A DNA stretch of 64,000 nt from Streptomyces mirabilis. Lineage in GTDB: Bacteria; Actinomycetota; Actinomycetes; Streptomycetales; Streptomycetaceae. The DNA is taken from the NCBI RefSeq assembly GCF_039503195.1, contig NZ_JBCJKP010000001.1, positions 4,588,001-4,652,000 of the forward strand, given 5' to 3'. A program made the position numbers and the translations under genes. Below, piece by piece: positions 33,682 through 42,842 of the stretch (position 1 is its first letter; every line of letters begins with the position of its first letter). The notes under the pieces were generated by a model. The model saw only the letters and a program-made list of their open reading frames with translations. It ran no database searches and was not told the DNA's origin.

Positions 33682-33867
33682 TCAGCGGACGGACACGTGC
33701 GCCACGAACCGCCTCCAGGTGGCGGGGGCGACGGTGAGGTGGGGTGCCTCGGGGGCTTTGGAGTCGCGGACGTCAATGGAGACGGGGGCAGCGGCCGTCT
33801 CGACGCAGTCGTCGCCCGCACTGCTGCTGTGGCCGCTCTTGAACCAGTGGAGTTCCGGAGTGCTCAT
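33682..33867 (-). CDS. DUF397 protein
   Basis: A 61-aa member of the DUF397 family, which is encoded next to XRE-type (DUF5753) regulators in Streptomyces and works with them in developmental or toxin-antitoxin-like control. Typical family features are HWFKSGHSSSAGDDCVE at the N-terminus, VRDSKAPE in the middle and TWRRFV near the end. ATG 33867 overlaps the stop of the upstream XRE fragment (ATGA). Its normal partner gene has decayed here. Confidence 0.85.
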   Translation of the reverse strand: MSTPELHWFKSGHSSSAGDDCVETAAAPVSIDVRDSKAPEAPHLTVAPATWRRFVAHVSVR

Positions 33868-34020
33868 AGTTCCCCCAGCGCTTGCTCAACGAAGGCTTGC
33901 GACTCCCGTGGCGAGAGAGCCTGAGCTCGGATGATGCCATACCGCAATTCGAGGACCCGGAGCTGCCTCAGGTCCGAAACCGGACGGCCGTTGAAGGCTC
34001 CGCCGGAGCCCCACAGCCGT
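33864..34020 (-). pseudogene. C-terminal remnant of an XRE/DUF5753 regulator
   Basis: The last ~40 codons before the DUF397 gene read VLELRYGIIRAQALSPRESQ then AFVEQALGEL, the usual C-terminus of DUF5753 regulators paired with DUF397. A frame change (near 34000) separates it from upstream codons reading NGLIESAKYEDGTAVGL. No helix-turn-helix or main DUF5753 domain remains. The other strand between about 34060 and 34225 has an open stretch (DARARALVTAALGCSDAAIR) that could be part of another lost gene. Confidence 0.55.
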
Positions 34021-34234
34021 CCCGTCCTCGTACTTCGCCGACTCGATCAAGCCGTTCATGCCGCGGACGTCGGCCCCCCGGACGCCCGTGCCCGCGCCCT
34101 CGTCACCGCCGCCCTCGGCTGCTCGGACGCCGCGATCCGCGAATGGGTCCCGGCGGAGGGCGACGCCGACATCCTGGGCCTGTACGCCGACGCCCTCGCC
34201 ACCGTGCGCACCGGCACGCGCTCGACATGGCGAA

Positions 34235-34264
34235 GGGGCACCCCGCCGCAACGCGGGGTGCCCC
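34235..34264 (-). terminator. Terminator after the MMPL gene
   Basis: A perfect 12-bp stem, GGGGCACCCCGC/GCGGGGTGCCCC, with loop CGCAAC, 44 bp beyond the MMPL stop codon. Confidence 0.8.
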
Positions 34265-34307
34265 TCACCACCTCAGCCGGCCAACCGGACGCCCAGGCGG
34301 TCAGGCC

Positions 34308-36526
34308 TCAGACCCGTACCAGTTCCCGGTCCTCGTCCCGGCCTCCGCCGGCCTTCTCCTCCGCCGTGCGCAGGCCCTCGCCCTCGACGTCCACGTTGGG
34401 AAGCGCCCGGTCCAGCCACCTCGGCAGCCACCAGGCCTTCTTCCCGAGCAGGGCCAGCACCGCCGGGACGATCGCCATGCGGACCACGAACGCGTCGAAG
34501 AAGACCGCGATCGCGAGGCCGAAGCCGATCATCTTGATCATCGACTCGCTGGAGCCGATGAAGCCGGAGAAGACGGCGATCATGATGACCGCGGCCGCCG
34601 TGACGACCCGTGCGCCGTGCCTGAACCCGGTCACGATCGCCTGGTGGGGCTTCTCCCCGTGGACGTACGCCTCGCGCATCCGGGTCACGAGGAACACCTC
34701 GTAGTCCATCGCGAGACCGAAGACGACACCCACCATGAAGATCGGCATCATCGACATGATCGGGCCGGTTTCCTCGACGCCCAGGAGGCCGGACAGCCAG
34801 CCCCACTGGAAGACGGCGACGACCGCGCCGAGCGCCGCCATCACGCTCAGCAGGAAGCCGAGCGCCGCCTTCAGCGGCACCAGGATCGAGCGGAAGACCA
34901 CGATCAGGAGGAGGAAGGCGAGGCCGACGACCAGTGCGAGATACGGGATCAGCGCGTCGTTCAGCTTCTGCGAGAAGTCGATGTTCATCGCGGTGGTACC
35001 GGTGACCAGCACCTTCGCGTCGGTCTCCGTCGTGATGCTGCCGCCCGCGTCACGGATGGCGTGCACCAGGTCCTCGGTCTTGACGGAGGACGGCTTGGAG
35101 TCGGGGATGACCGTGATCGTCGCGGTGTCCCCGGCCTTGTTGAACGCCGCCGGGCTGACCGACACGACGTCCTTCATGTCCTTGACCGTGTCGGTGACCT
35201 TGGTGGCCGCGGCCTTGGGGTCGTCGCTGGACTTGCCGTCCACGACGAGCATCAGGGGGCCGTTGAAACCGGGACCGAAGCCGTCGGACAGCGTGTCGTA
35301 CGCCCGGCGCTGCGTGGTCGACGTCGGCTGCGAACCGTCGTCGGGCAGACCCAGTTGGAGCGAGGCCGCCGGGAGCGCGGCGGCGCCCAGGCCGATCACG
35401 CCGAGCACCAGCACCGCGAGCGGCCGGCGCACGACGAAGCTCGCCCAGCGGGTGCCCATGTTGGGCTTGCCCTCCTTCTTCGCGGCCCGCCCGCCGCCGA
35501 GCAACTTGCTCTTCTTGCCCGCGGGCTGGACCTTGCGGCCCGCGTAGCCCAGCAGGGCCGGAATCAGCGACAGGGCGATCAGTACCGCGATGGCGACGGT
35601 GCCCGCCGCCGCGACACCCATCTTCGTCAGCATCGGGATGTTGACGACCGACAGACCGACCAGCGCGATCACGACCGTCAGACCGGCGAAGACGACCGCC
35701 GAACCCGCCGTGCCGACGGCCCGTCCGGCCGCCTCCTCGCGCTCCCGGCCCTCGGCCAGTTCGGCCCGGTAGCGGGAGACGATGAACAGGGCGTAGTCGA
35801 TGCCGACCGCGAGGCCGATCATCATCGCCAGGGTGGAGGTGGTGGTGCCCAGGTCCAGTGCGTTCGCCAGCGCCGTGATCGTCGAGACGCCGATACCGAC
35901 GCCGATCAGCGCGGTCAGCAGCGGCAGCCCGGCCGCGATCAGCGAACCGAAGGTGATGACGAGCACGACCGCGGCGACCGCGATACCGATGACCTCGGTC
36001 GACCCGGTCTCGGGCGTCGCCTGGAGCGCGTCACCGCCGACCTCCACGCTCAGCCCGGCGTCCCGCGCCTGCCGCGCGGCCTCCTCCAGGGCGGTCTTCG
36101 AGGAGTCCTTCAACTCCATGCCGGACACCTTGTACTTGACCGAGGTGTAGGCGACCGACCCGTCCTTGCTCACCGCGTGGGACTTGAAGGGGTCGGACAC
36201 GGAGGTGACCTCGGAGCCGTCGCCGAGCGCCTTGACGGTCTTCTCGACGGTCGCCTTGTGGGTCTTGTCGCCCATCTTCTCGCCGGTGGGCGCCTTGAAG
36301 ACCACACGGGCGGTCGCGCCGTCGGCGCTCATCCCGGGGAAGCGCTGTTCCAGCAGGTCGAAAGCTTTCTGCGCCTCGGTGCCGGGGATCGAGAAGAGGA
36401 CGCTCCCGCGGTGGGCGCGGAGGCGGCGCCGACACCCGCCAGCGTCAGCAGGGCCACCCATATCAGGGCGACGAAATGGCGTCGCCTGAAGGCGAATCGG
36501 CCGAGTTTGTAAAGGAATGTGGCCAC
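34308..36526 (-). pseudogene. MMPL/RND family membrane exporter, one frameshift
   Basis: A 738-aa-equivalent MMPL protein of the kind that exports lipids or siderophores in actinomycetes. Twelve membrane segments lie in two sets, each preceded by an outside domain. The IDYALFIVSRYR and MDYEVFLVTRMRE stretches hold the conserved Asp-Tyr pairs used for proton coupling. The first frame (ATG 36526, LYKLGRFAFRRRHFVALIWV) runs into the second at about 36391-36400, where one missing T would restore ASSFSIPGTEAQKAF. Everything else is intact, so a sequencing indel is as likely as real inactivation. TetR lies upstream on the same strand and is probably its regulator. Confidence 0.85.
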
Positions 36527-36638
36527 GAGGGCGTACTCCCGGTCAGGTCGTTTGCTGGCAGCTGGGCAGGGGAGATCAGCCCGACGACGTGAGCGGTCGC
36601 GTCAGGTGCACGTAGGCGTTACTGAAGGTCGGGCAGGC

Positions 36639-37226
36639 TCAGGCGCCGAGAGCGGGGAGGATCACGGCGTCCATGTACGAGGTGAGGAAGTCCTGGGTGG
36701 GTGGCAGTTCGTCGACGATGCCGCGCACCGCGAAGGCGCCGATCATCATGTGCAGCACGTAGTCCTGGGCGGGGTTGTCCGCCCGGACCTCACCTCGATC
36801 GACGGCCCGCCGCAGGATCTCGCGGAGCATCTCGGTCTCCGGCTCGATGATCCACTCGCGGAAGGCGCGCAGGAGATCGGGGTTCCCGTGCAGTGCCGTG
36901 GCCAGACCCCGCATCAGCGCGGAGTTCTGCTCCATGTGGCAGTCGTCCTCACGCCTCACCATGGCGTGGAAGTCGCCCCGCAGGGACCCGGTGTCGATGT
37001 CACTGGTGATCGGCTTCTCGTGCCGCAGCGCCTTCACGACGAGCTCGGCCTTGCCGCCCCACTGGCGGTAGAGGGTGGCCTTGCTCGACCGGGTGCGGGC
37101 GGCGACGGCGTCCATGGTCAGGGCGTCGTAGCCGACCTCTCGGAGCAGTTCGAGCACGGCCGCGTACAGCTCGGCCTCGCGCTCGGGGGTGATCCGACTG
37201 CGACGCACCGTTGCGGCTTCAGCCAT
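36639..37226 (-). CDS. TetR-family repressor of the adjacent MMPL exporter
   Basis: A 195-aa TetR regulator. The HTH spans residues ~30-52 (ALTMDAVAARTRSSKATLYR), followed by QWGGKAELV. The C-terminal half is a TetR_C ligand domain. ATG 37226 has GAAGGTGAG upstream and an Arg-rich start (TVRRSRIT). It is transcribed in the same direction as the exporter gene 112 bp downstream. Repeated GTTTCGT sites upstream suggest autoregulation. Confidence 0.9.
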   Translation of the reverse strand: MAEAATVRRSRITPEREAELYAAVLELLREVGYDALTMDAVAARTRSSKATLYRQWGGKAELVVKALRHEKPITSDIDTGSLRGDFHAMVRREDDCHMEQNSALMRGLATALHGNPDLLRAFREWIIEPETEMLREILRRAVDRGEVRADNPAQDYVLHMMIGAFAVRGIVDELPPTQDFLTSYMDAVILPALGA

Positions 37227-37254
37227 CCCACTCACCTTCTCTGCTCCGGACGAC

Positions 37255-37313
37255 ACGGTTTCGTACACCCATGAAGATACCCCGGGATTTAAAGAAACGA
37301 AACCGTTTCGTAC
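37255..37313. promoter_or_regulatory. TetR operator candidates upstream of the tetR gene
   Basis: ACGAAAC-C-GTTTCGT (37297-37311) is a perfect 7-bp inverted repeat with a 1-nt spacer. A half-site GTTTCGTAC is repeated at 37258-37266 and 37305-37313. Both sites lie between the tetR start and the divergent S41 protease gene, so one repressor could control both directions. Confidence 0.6.
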
Positions 37314-37390
37314 GTGTGCTGGGTCACGCAATCCGAAAAGACACCTACTCACAAGTTGCCGGGCGCCTCCGGGAGGAAAAGCATGGGTAG

Positions 37391-40300
37391 GTGAGCGATG
37401 CGTACGAGAAGGCGCACAGCGCCCCGTCCGGGGCGCGGGGAACCGCGCGACCAGCCACAGACCACCCGCGGACCTCCCACCCTCCGCAGACGGACGACAA
37501 CGCCGGCTACCTCCGTTTCCCCCATCTCAGCGGCGACCACCTCTGCTTCGCCGCCGAGGACGACCTGTGGATGGCCCCCCTCGACGCGCCGGGCCGCGCC
37601 TGGCGGCTCACCGTCGACCGGACCAAGGTCGGCCACCCCCGTTTCTCCCCCGACGGCCGGCTCATCGCGTACACGAGCTGGCGCAGCCTCGTGCCGGAGA
37701 TCCATCTGGTACCGGTGGACGGCGGCCCCTCCCGCCGGCTCACCTACTGGGGCAGCGCGGACACCCAGGTCTGCGGCTGGTCGCCGCCCGAGAAGGACGG
37801 ACACAGCGACATCCTCGCCGTCGCCTCCCACGGCCAGCCCTTCTCGTACTTCACCTGGGCCTACAAGGTCCCCACCGACGGCGACCCCGGCGGCGCGCTC
37901 CCCTGGGGCCCGGTTTCCGCCATCCAGGTCGCCGACCTCGACGGCGAACACAAGACGCTCCTGCTCACCGGCACCCCGCCGCACGAACCCGCCGCCTGGA
38001 AGCGCTACCGGGGCGGCGCCACCGGCCGGCTCTGGCTGCACGGACGGCGACTGCTCGCCGATCTCGACGGCCAACTCGACTCCCCCATGTTCGTCGGCGG
38101 CCGTATCGCCTTCCTCTCCGACCACGAGGGCATCGGGAACCTGTACTCGTGCGCGTACGACGGCGGGGACCTGCGCCGCCACACCGACCACGACGCCTTC
38201 TACGCCCGGCACGCCTCCAGCGACGGCACCCGCGTCGTCTACCAGTGCGCCGGGGACCTGTGGATCGTCGACGACCTGTCCCCGGACTCGGTCCCGCGCC
38301 GCCTCGACGTCCGCCTCGGCGGTCCGCGGGCGGGACGCCGTACGTACCAGGTGCCCGCGGCGCAGCACGTGGACGGCATCTCGGTCGACGAGACGGGCCG
38401 GGCCAGCGCCGTCGTCGTACGCGGCAGCCTGCACTGGCTCACCCATCGCGACGGCCCCGCGCGCACCATCGCGGACACCCCCGGCGTACGCGTCCGGCTC
38501 CCCGAGATGCTCGGCTCCGGCGGCCGGATCGCCTACGTCACCGACGCGGACGGCGAGGACGCCGTCGAGATCGCCTTCCTCCCCGGGCCTCCGGCCAGCG
38601 CGAGCCGCGCCGCCTCGCCTCCGGCGAGCTGGGGCGCGTACTGGAGATGGTCTCCGACCCGCAGGGCGAACGCCTCGCGATCGCCTCGAACGACGGACGC
38701 CTGCTGATCCTCGACGCGACGGAGGAGTCCGCCGGGGACACGTCCACGTCCCGGACGGAGCCCGAGGAAGCCTCCCCGACAGAACCCGACAGCACCACCT
38801 CGGAGCCGGAGCCCGAGGACACCTCACGGACAGAGTCCGAGGAGACCTCGCAGACGGGGGCCGAGGAAGCCGCCGGGACAGAGCCCGGCGACACCTCGCC
38901 GACCGGGGCCGAGGGAGGGGAGGTCACCGAGCTGATCACGTCGATCAACGGACCGGTCCGGGACCTCGCCTTCTCCCCGGACGGGGCCTGGCTGACCTGG
39001 TCGCACCCTGGGATCGGCCGCTCCCTGCGCCAGATCAAGATCGCGCGTATAAAGGACCGGCTCATCGTCGACGTCACCAACGGCCGCTTCGAGGACGAGA
39101 ACCCCGTGTTCACCCGCGACGGCCGCTACCTCGCCTTCCTCTCCTGGCGCGGCTTCGACCCGGTGTACGACGTCCACACCGGCGACCTCTCCTTCCCGCT
39201 CGGCTGCCGCCCCTACCTCGTCCCCCTGTCCTCCGCCACCCCCTCCCCCTTCGCGCTCAACCCCGACGGGCGGCCGGTCGCCGGAGGCCTGGACCCGATC
39301 GAGGACGAGAGCGCGGACGGCGCGGTGAGCGTCGAACTGGAAGGCCTGGAGAGCCGGGTGACCCCCTTCCCGGTCACCGCCTCCAAGTACTCGGCGCTGC
39401 ACCCGGTCGCGGGCGGCGGCCTGGTCTGGCTGCGCTGGCCGATCTCGGGCGCCCTCGGCGAGACCTTCGTCAACCCCGACGACACCTCCGGCCGGCCGAC
39501 GCTGGAGTTCTTCAACATCAGCAAGGCGAAGAAGTCCGAACTCGTCCAGCACCTGGACTGGTTCGCGGTCAGCGGCGACGGCTCCCGGCTGGTCGTCGTG
39601 GACGAGGGCGACCTGCGAGCGGTCCCCTCGACCGAGGTCGGTGACTCCGACTCGACGGTCTGGATCGATCTGCGGCGCATCATCCACGAGGTGGACCCGC
39701 CCGCCGAATGGCGCCAGGCCTACGCGGAGGCGGGCCGCCTCACCCGCGCCTACTTCTGGGAACCCCACATGTGCGGCATCGACTGGGACGGTGTGCTCGC
39801 CCAGTACCGCCCGCTGGTCGAACGGGTCGCCTCCCCCGACGACTTCGCCGACCTCCTGCGCGAGGTCCTCGGTGAACTCGGCACCTCCCACGCGTACGTC
39901 GCCGCCGCCCGCCGCAACGAGGGCCCGGCCCAGTACCAGCGCTGGCAGGGCCTGCTCGGCGCCAACTTCGTCCGGCGCGACGGCAGCTGGACGCTGAAGC
40001 GGATCCTTCCCGGCGACTCCTCCGACTCCAAGGCACGCTCGCCGCTCGCCGGTACCGGCATCCGCGAGGGCGCGGTCCTCACCCACGTCGACGGCCGCCC
40101 GGTCGACCCGGTCACCGGCCCCTATCCCCTCCTCGCGGGCGCGGGCGGTACGACGGTGGAGCTCACGTTCACCCCTGAGGCGGGCGAGGGCCGTTCACGC
40201 CGGGTGGCCGTGGTCCCGCTGATCGACGAGCGCCCCCTGCGCTACCAGGACTGGGTGGCCAAACGCCGCGAGGTCGTCCGGGAGTTGAGCGGGGGCCGGT

Positions 40301-40926
40301 GCGGCTACCTCCACATCCCCGACATGGGCGGCTCGGGCTGGGCCCAGTTCAACCGCGACCTGCGCCTGGAGGTCTCGCGCCCCGCGCTGATCGTCGACGT
40401 GCGCGGCAACGCGGGCGGCCACATCAGCGAACTCGTCGTGGAGACGCTCACCCGCACGATCCTCGGCTGGGACCTGACACGCAACGCCCAGCCGGTGTCG
40501 TACGCCTCGAACGCCCCGCGCGGCCCGATCGTCGCCCTCGCCGACGAGGCGACCGCCTCCGACGGCGACATGATCACCGCCGCGTTCAAGCTGCTGAAGC
40601 TCGGCCCCGTCGTCGGCCAGCGCACCTGGGGCGGAGTCGTCGGCATGACCGGTCGCCACCGCCTCGGCGACGGCACGGTGATCACGGTGCCGATGAACGC
40701 GGCCTGGTTCGACGCGTACGGCTGGTCCGTCGAGAACCAGGGCGTCCCCCCGGACCTGGCGGTCCTGCGCACCCCCCTGGACTGGGCGGAGGGCCACCAC
40801 ACCGAAATGGACACCGCCATCCAACTGGCCCTCGACCTCCTGACCACCCACCACGCGGCCTCCCCACCCGACTACACAAACGCCCCCGACAGATCAAGAC
40901 CAAAACTCCCCCCCAGATCTCAATAG
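37391..40926 (+). pseudogene. Tricorn-like S41 family peptidase, one frameshift
   Basis: About 1178 aa if the frame is repaired. The first frame (GTG 37391) gives a six-bladed beta-propeller (PRFSPDGRLIAYTSWRS is a typical blade). The second frame continues with more propeller, the Tricorn C1 region, a PDZ domain (GTGIREGAVLTHVDGRPV) and the S41 protease core (VDVRGNAGGHISEL; nucleophile Ser in ATASDGDM). Tricorn enzymes degrade oligopeptides. The frames meet at CTCCCCGGG (38579-38587), where one extra C restores RASGQREPRRLASGEL. An acidic, Thr-rich insert (about 38715-38930) separates propeller blades. The first ~30 codons come from a dispersed repeat, and an IS sits on the stop codon. Confidence 0.85.
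37419..37471. repeat. Dispersed Streptomyces repeat, copy 2, within the S41 reading frame
   Basis: The hairpin GCGCCCCGTCCGGGGCGC followed by GGGGAACCGCGCGACCAGCC is the same element as at 42351-42390. It is translated here as SAPSGARGTARPATDHP at the N-terminus of the S41 protease, before its first conserved residues. Confidence 0.7.
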
Positions 40927-42341
40927 GGCAATGCCGTTGCTTTTGGTGGTTACTGCCATCTGTGGTTCACCGTGATGACGGCTGATGGGCGGCGGTGGCT
41001 AGCAGGTTCGTCGGGGGCCTTGCTGCTGAACGGGGTGATCGACGACTTCAGTTTGCGGGGGCAGTCGCGTGAGCGTCGTCGTGGCAGGAGAGACCAGCGG
41101 ATCTCGGCAAGGCCGAGCAGACGGTCGTGATTTCGGGCTGAGGGGGGAAAAGCCGCACGGCGCGATCACCGAGCGGCGGACCACATGCAGGGCCCGGGTA
41201 AACGATGTCCGATCGGCGGAAGTCTGCGCGATCCGGGCCACCTCGTTGAGCAGGTCGCGGGTCGCGTGGTGGACGATCAGGTGGGCATAGATCTCCTGCC
41301 TGACCCCGTCCGGAGTCTGCGATCGCAGGACCGGTCTGCCGCGCTGGTGAGTCTTGATCTCGTCGAAGACGATCTCGATCTCCCAGCGCCGGGCATACAG
41401 GGTGGCGAGTTCGGCGGCCGGATACTCCTCATGGTCCGTCAGGCTGGTGACAAGCCGGATCACGTCCGCCTGGCCGTCGACGCGGTACTCAATCACTCTC
41501 ACCAGAGCTGGTGGAGCTTTGACGGTTCCGGCAGCCTTGGCGTGCTTGTTCGCCTGGATCCGGGCCAGGTAACTTCCGTCCGGCAGGACGTCCTGGACCC
41601 TGCGGGCGGCCCGCCGCTCGATCCTCCACAGCAGGTGGGCGCCCCGGTCGCGAAAGCGGTGCCAGCGGGCCAGGCCCCAAAGTCCGCGGTCGGCCAAGAC
41701 CAGTGTCCCGGCCCCGATATGGGCTTCCAGTTCGTCGGACACGATCCGCTCGGAGTCCTTCCAGCCGCCGATCACCGCGTCCAGTACCGCGTGCGACGAG
41801 CACTCCGACACCGCGACCACCCGGGCCTGCGGATAGCCCATCGGACTGCGTTGCGAGCCGGACTTGCCGAACGTTTCCCGGTTGCCGGGCGAGTCGGGGA
41901 CGGCCAGCAGCATTCCGTCCAGGGCCAGGACCCGTAGCCCGTGGAAGAGTTCCGTCCTGTGGCCCAACGGTCGGGCCACGGCCCGGAACAGCTCTCGCAT
42001 GACCGGCCAGCCCAGCCTCTGCCTCGCACGCGTCAGAGATGACTTGTTCACCCCCGCCCAAGGCCGAAGCGTCGGTTCGCCGGCCTTCACCAGCCGCAGG
42101 ACCTCCAGGTAGTCGGCCTGCGGAAACAGGCACAGTGCGAGCACGAAGTACACCGTGAACCGGGCCGACAGCACACGTCGGCGTTTCTCCGCACACCCAG
42201 CCTCGGCAACGACCCGGTCCACCAGCTCAGCAGGACACGACCGAGTCAGGATGCCCAACCCCAGCCGCTCCAGACGCGACACCAACACGCATGGCTCAAC
42301 ACCACGCACACCCCAAAAGCAACGGCATTGTCTCAATAGGG
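40918..42341. mobile_element. Complete IS4-type insertion sequence with 11-bp target duplication
   Basis: The element spans 40929-42330 (1402 bp). Its terminal inverted repeats are CAATGCCGTTGCTTTTGG at the left and its exact complement at the right. The target duplication TCTCAATAGGG (40918-40928 and 42331-42341) is perfect, which argues for a recent insertion. An 11-bp duplication fits the IS4 group. The left duplication contains the TAG stop of the S41 protease, so that protein is unchanged by the insertion. Confidence 0.93.
40999..42309 (-). CDS. IS4-family DDE transposase
   Basis: About 436 aa encoded inside the IS. The N-terminal IS4 domain reads GILTRSCPAELVDRVVAEAG, and the catalytic DDE_Tnp_1 domain follows: first Asp in VLALDGMLLAVPD, second in TLVLADRGLWG, Glu in the YREK-like YARRWEIEIVFDEIK. 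The start must lie inside the IS; GTG 42309, 42288 and 42282 are possible, and 42309 is given as the longest. No frameshift or stop is seen, so the transposase may be active. Confidence 0.9.
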   Translation of the reverse strand: MRGVEPCVLVSRLERLGLGILTRSCPAELVDRVVAEAGCAEKRRRVLSARFTVYFVLALCLFPQADYLEVLRLVKAGEPTLRPWAGVNKSSLTRARQRLGWPVMRELFRAVARPLGHRTELFHGLRVLALDGMLLAVPDSPGNRETFGKSGSQRSPMGYPQARVVAVSECSSHAVLDAVIGGWKDSERIVSDELEAHIGAGTLVLADRGLWGLARWHRFRDRGAHLLWRIERRAARRVQDVLPDGSYLARIQANKHAKAAGTVKAPPALVRVIEYRVDGQADVIRLVTSLTDHEEYPAAELATLYARRWEIEIVFDEIKTHQRGRPVLRSQTPDGVRQEIYAHLIVHHATRDLLNEVARIAQTSADRTSFTRALHVVRRSVIAPCGFSPLSPKSRPSARPCRDPLVSPATTTLTRLPPQTEVVDHPVQQQGPRRTC

Positions 42342-42350
42342 GGCGGGGAG

Positions 42351-42390
42351 GCGCCCCGTCAGGGGCGCGGGGAACTGCGCGACCAGCCAC
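42351..42390. repeat. Dispersed Streptomyces repeat, copy 3
   Basis: GCGCCCCGTCAGGGGCGC followed by GGGGAACTGCGCGACCAGCC, 10 bp behind the right target duplication of the IS. Before the IS arrived it lay ~25 bp beyond the S41 protease stop, so that gene carries one copy at each end. Confidence 0.75.
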
Positions 42391-42433
42391 ATAGAAACCG
42401 CACCAGACACGCACCCCGACGCCAACCAAAAGC

Positions 42434-42466
42434 GTGGGGCGCCCCCAACAATCAGGGGCGCCCCAC
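42434..42466. terminator. Terminator between the IS region and the small hydrophilic protein gene
   Basis: A perfect 12-bp stem, GTGGGGCGCCCC/GGGGCGCCCCAC, with a 9-nt loop. It is 30 bp past the stop of the minus-strand gene at 42496-42756 and probably ends that transcript. Confidence 0.8.
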
Positions 42467-42495
42467 AACTCGGCCTAAGCCGGCGCAGCGAACCG

Positions 42496-42756
42496 TCAGA
42501 CGTCGTAGTCCTGGTCGAGCCGGTCCTTCGCCTCACGCTGCATGCGCTCGGCCTCCGGGATCGTCCGGTCGCCCCTCTGCGGGGAGCGCTCACCCGACTG
42601 CGGGGAACGCGCACCCTGCTGCGAGGTGCGGGCACCCGGCTGCGGGGAGTGCTCGCCGGGACGGGCCTTCTCGTGGCCGATGTCCTGGCCCATCTTCTTC
42701 TTGCCCTGCTGCTTCATCTGCTCGGCCTTGTTCTGCATCTGGTCCTTCTTGCCCAT
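42496..42756 (-). CDS. Small hydrophilic Lys/Gln/Arg-rich protein
   Basis: An 86-aa protein with no hydrophobic segment. The first 30 residues (KKDQMQNKAEQMKQQGKKKM) are highly charged and predicted helical. A low-complexity middle follows, with repeated GARSPQSGERSPQRGDR, and a charged end (MQREAKDRLDQDYDV). The ATG at 42756 is preceded by a purine-rich AGTGAAACC. Similar small proteins are encoded in other Streptomyces, but no function is known to me. It stands alone, with a terminator on its 3' side. Confidence 0.65.
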   Translation of the reverse strand: MGKKDQMQNKAEQMKQQGKKKMGQDIGHEKARPGEHSPQPGARTSQQGARSPQSGERSPQRGDRTIPEAERMQREAKDRLDQDYDV

Positions 42757-42842
42757 GAGGTTTCACTCCCATTTGTGGGTGAGGGGGATCGGGCTCGACC
42801 AGACTTACACGCACGGACTACGCACGCATTTCGATCAGTCAC

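Noticed and set aside
34060..34230. Plus-strand coding fragment (DARARALVTAALGCSDAAIR...)
   Set aside because: No family recognised, no start or stop that fits, and it overlaps the XRE remnant on the other strand; recorded only as a possibility there.
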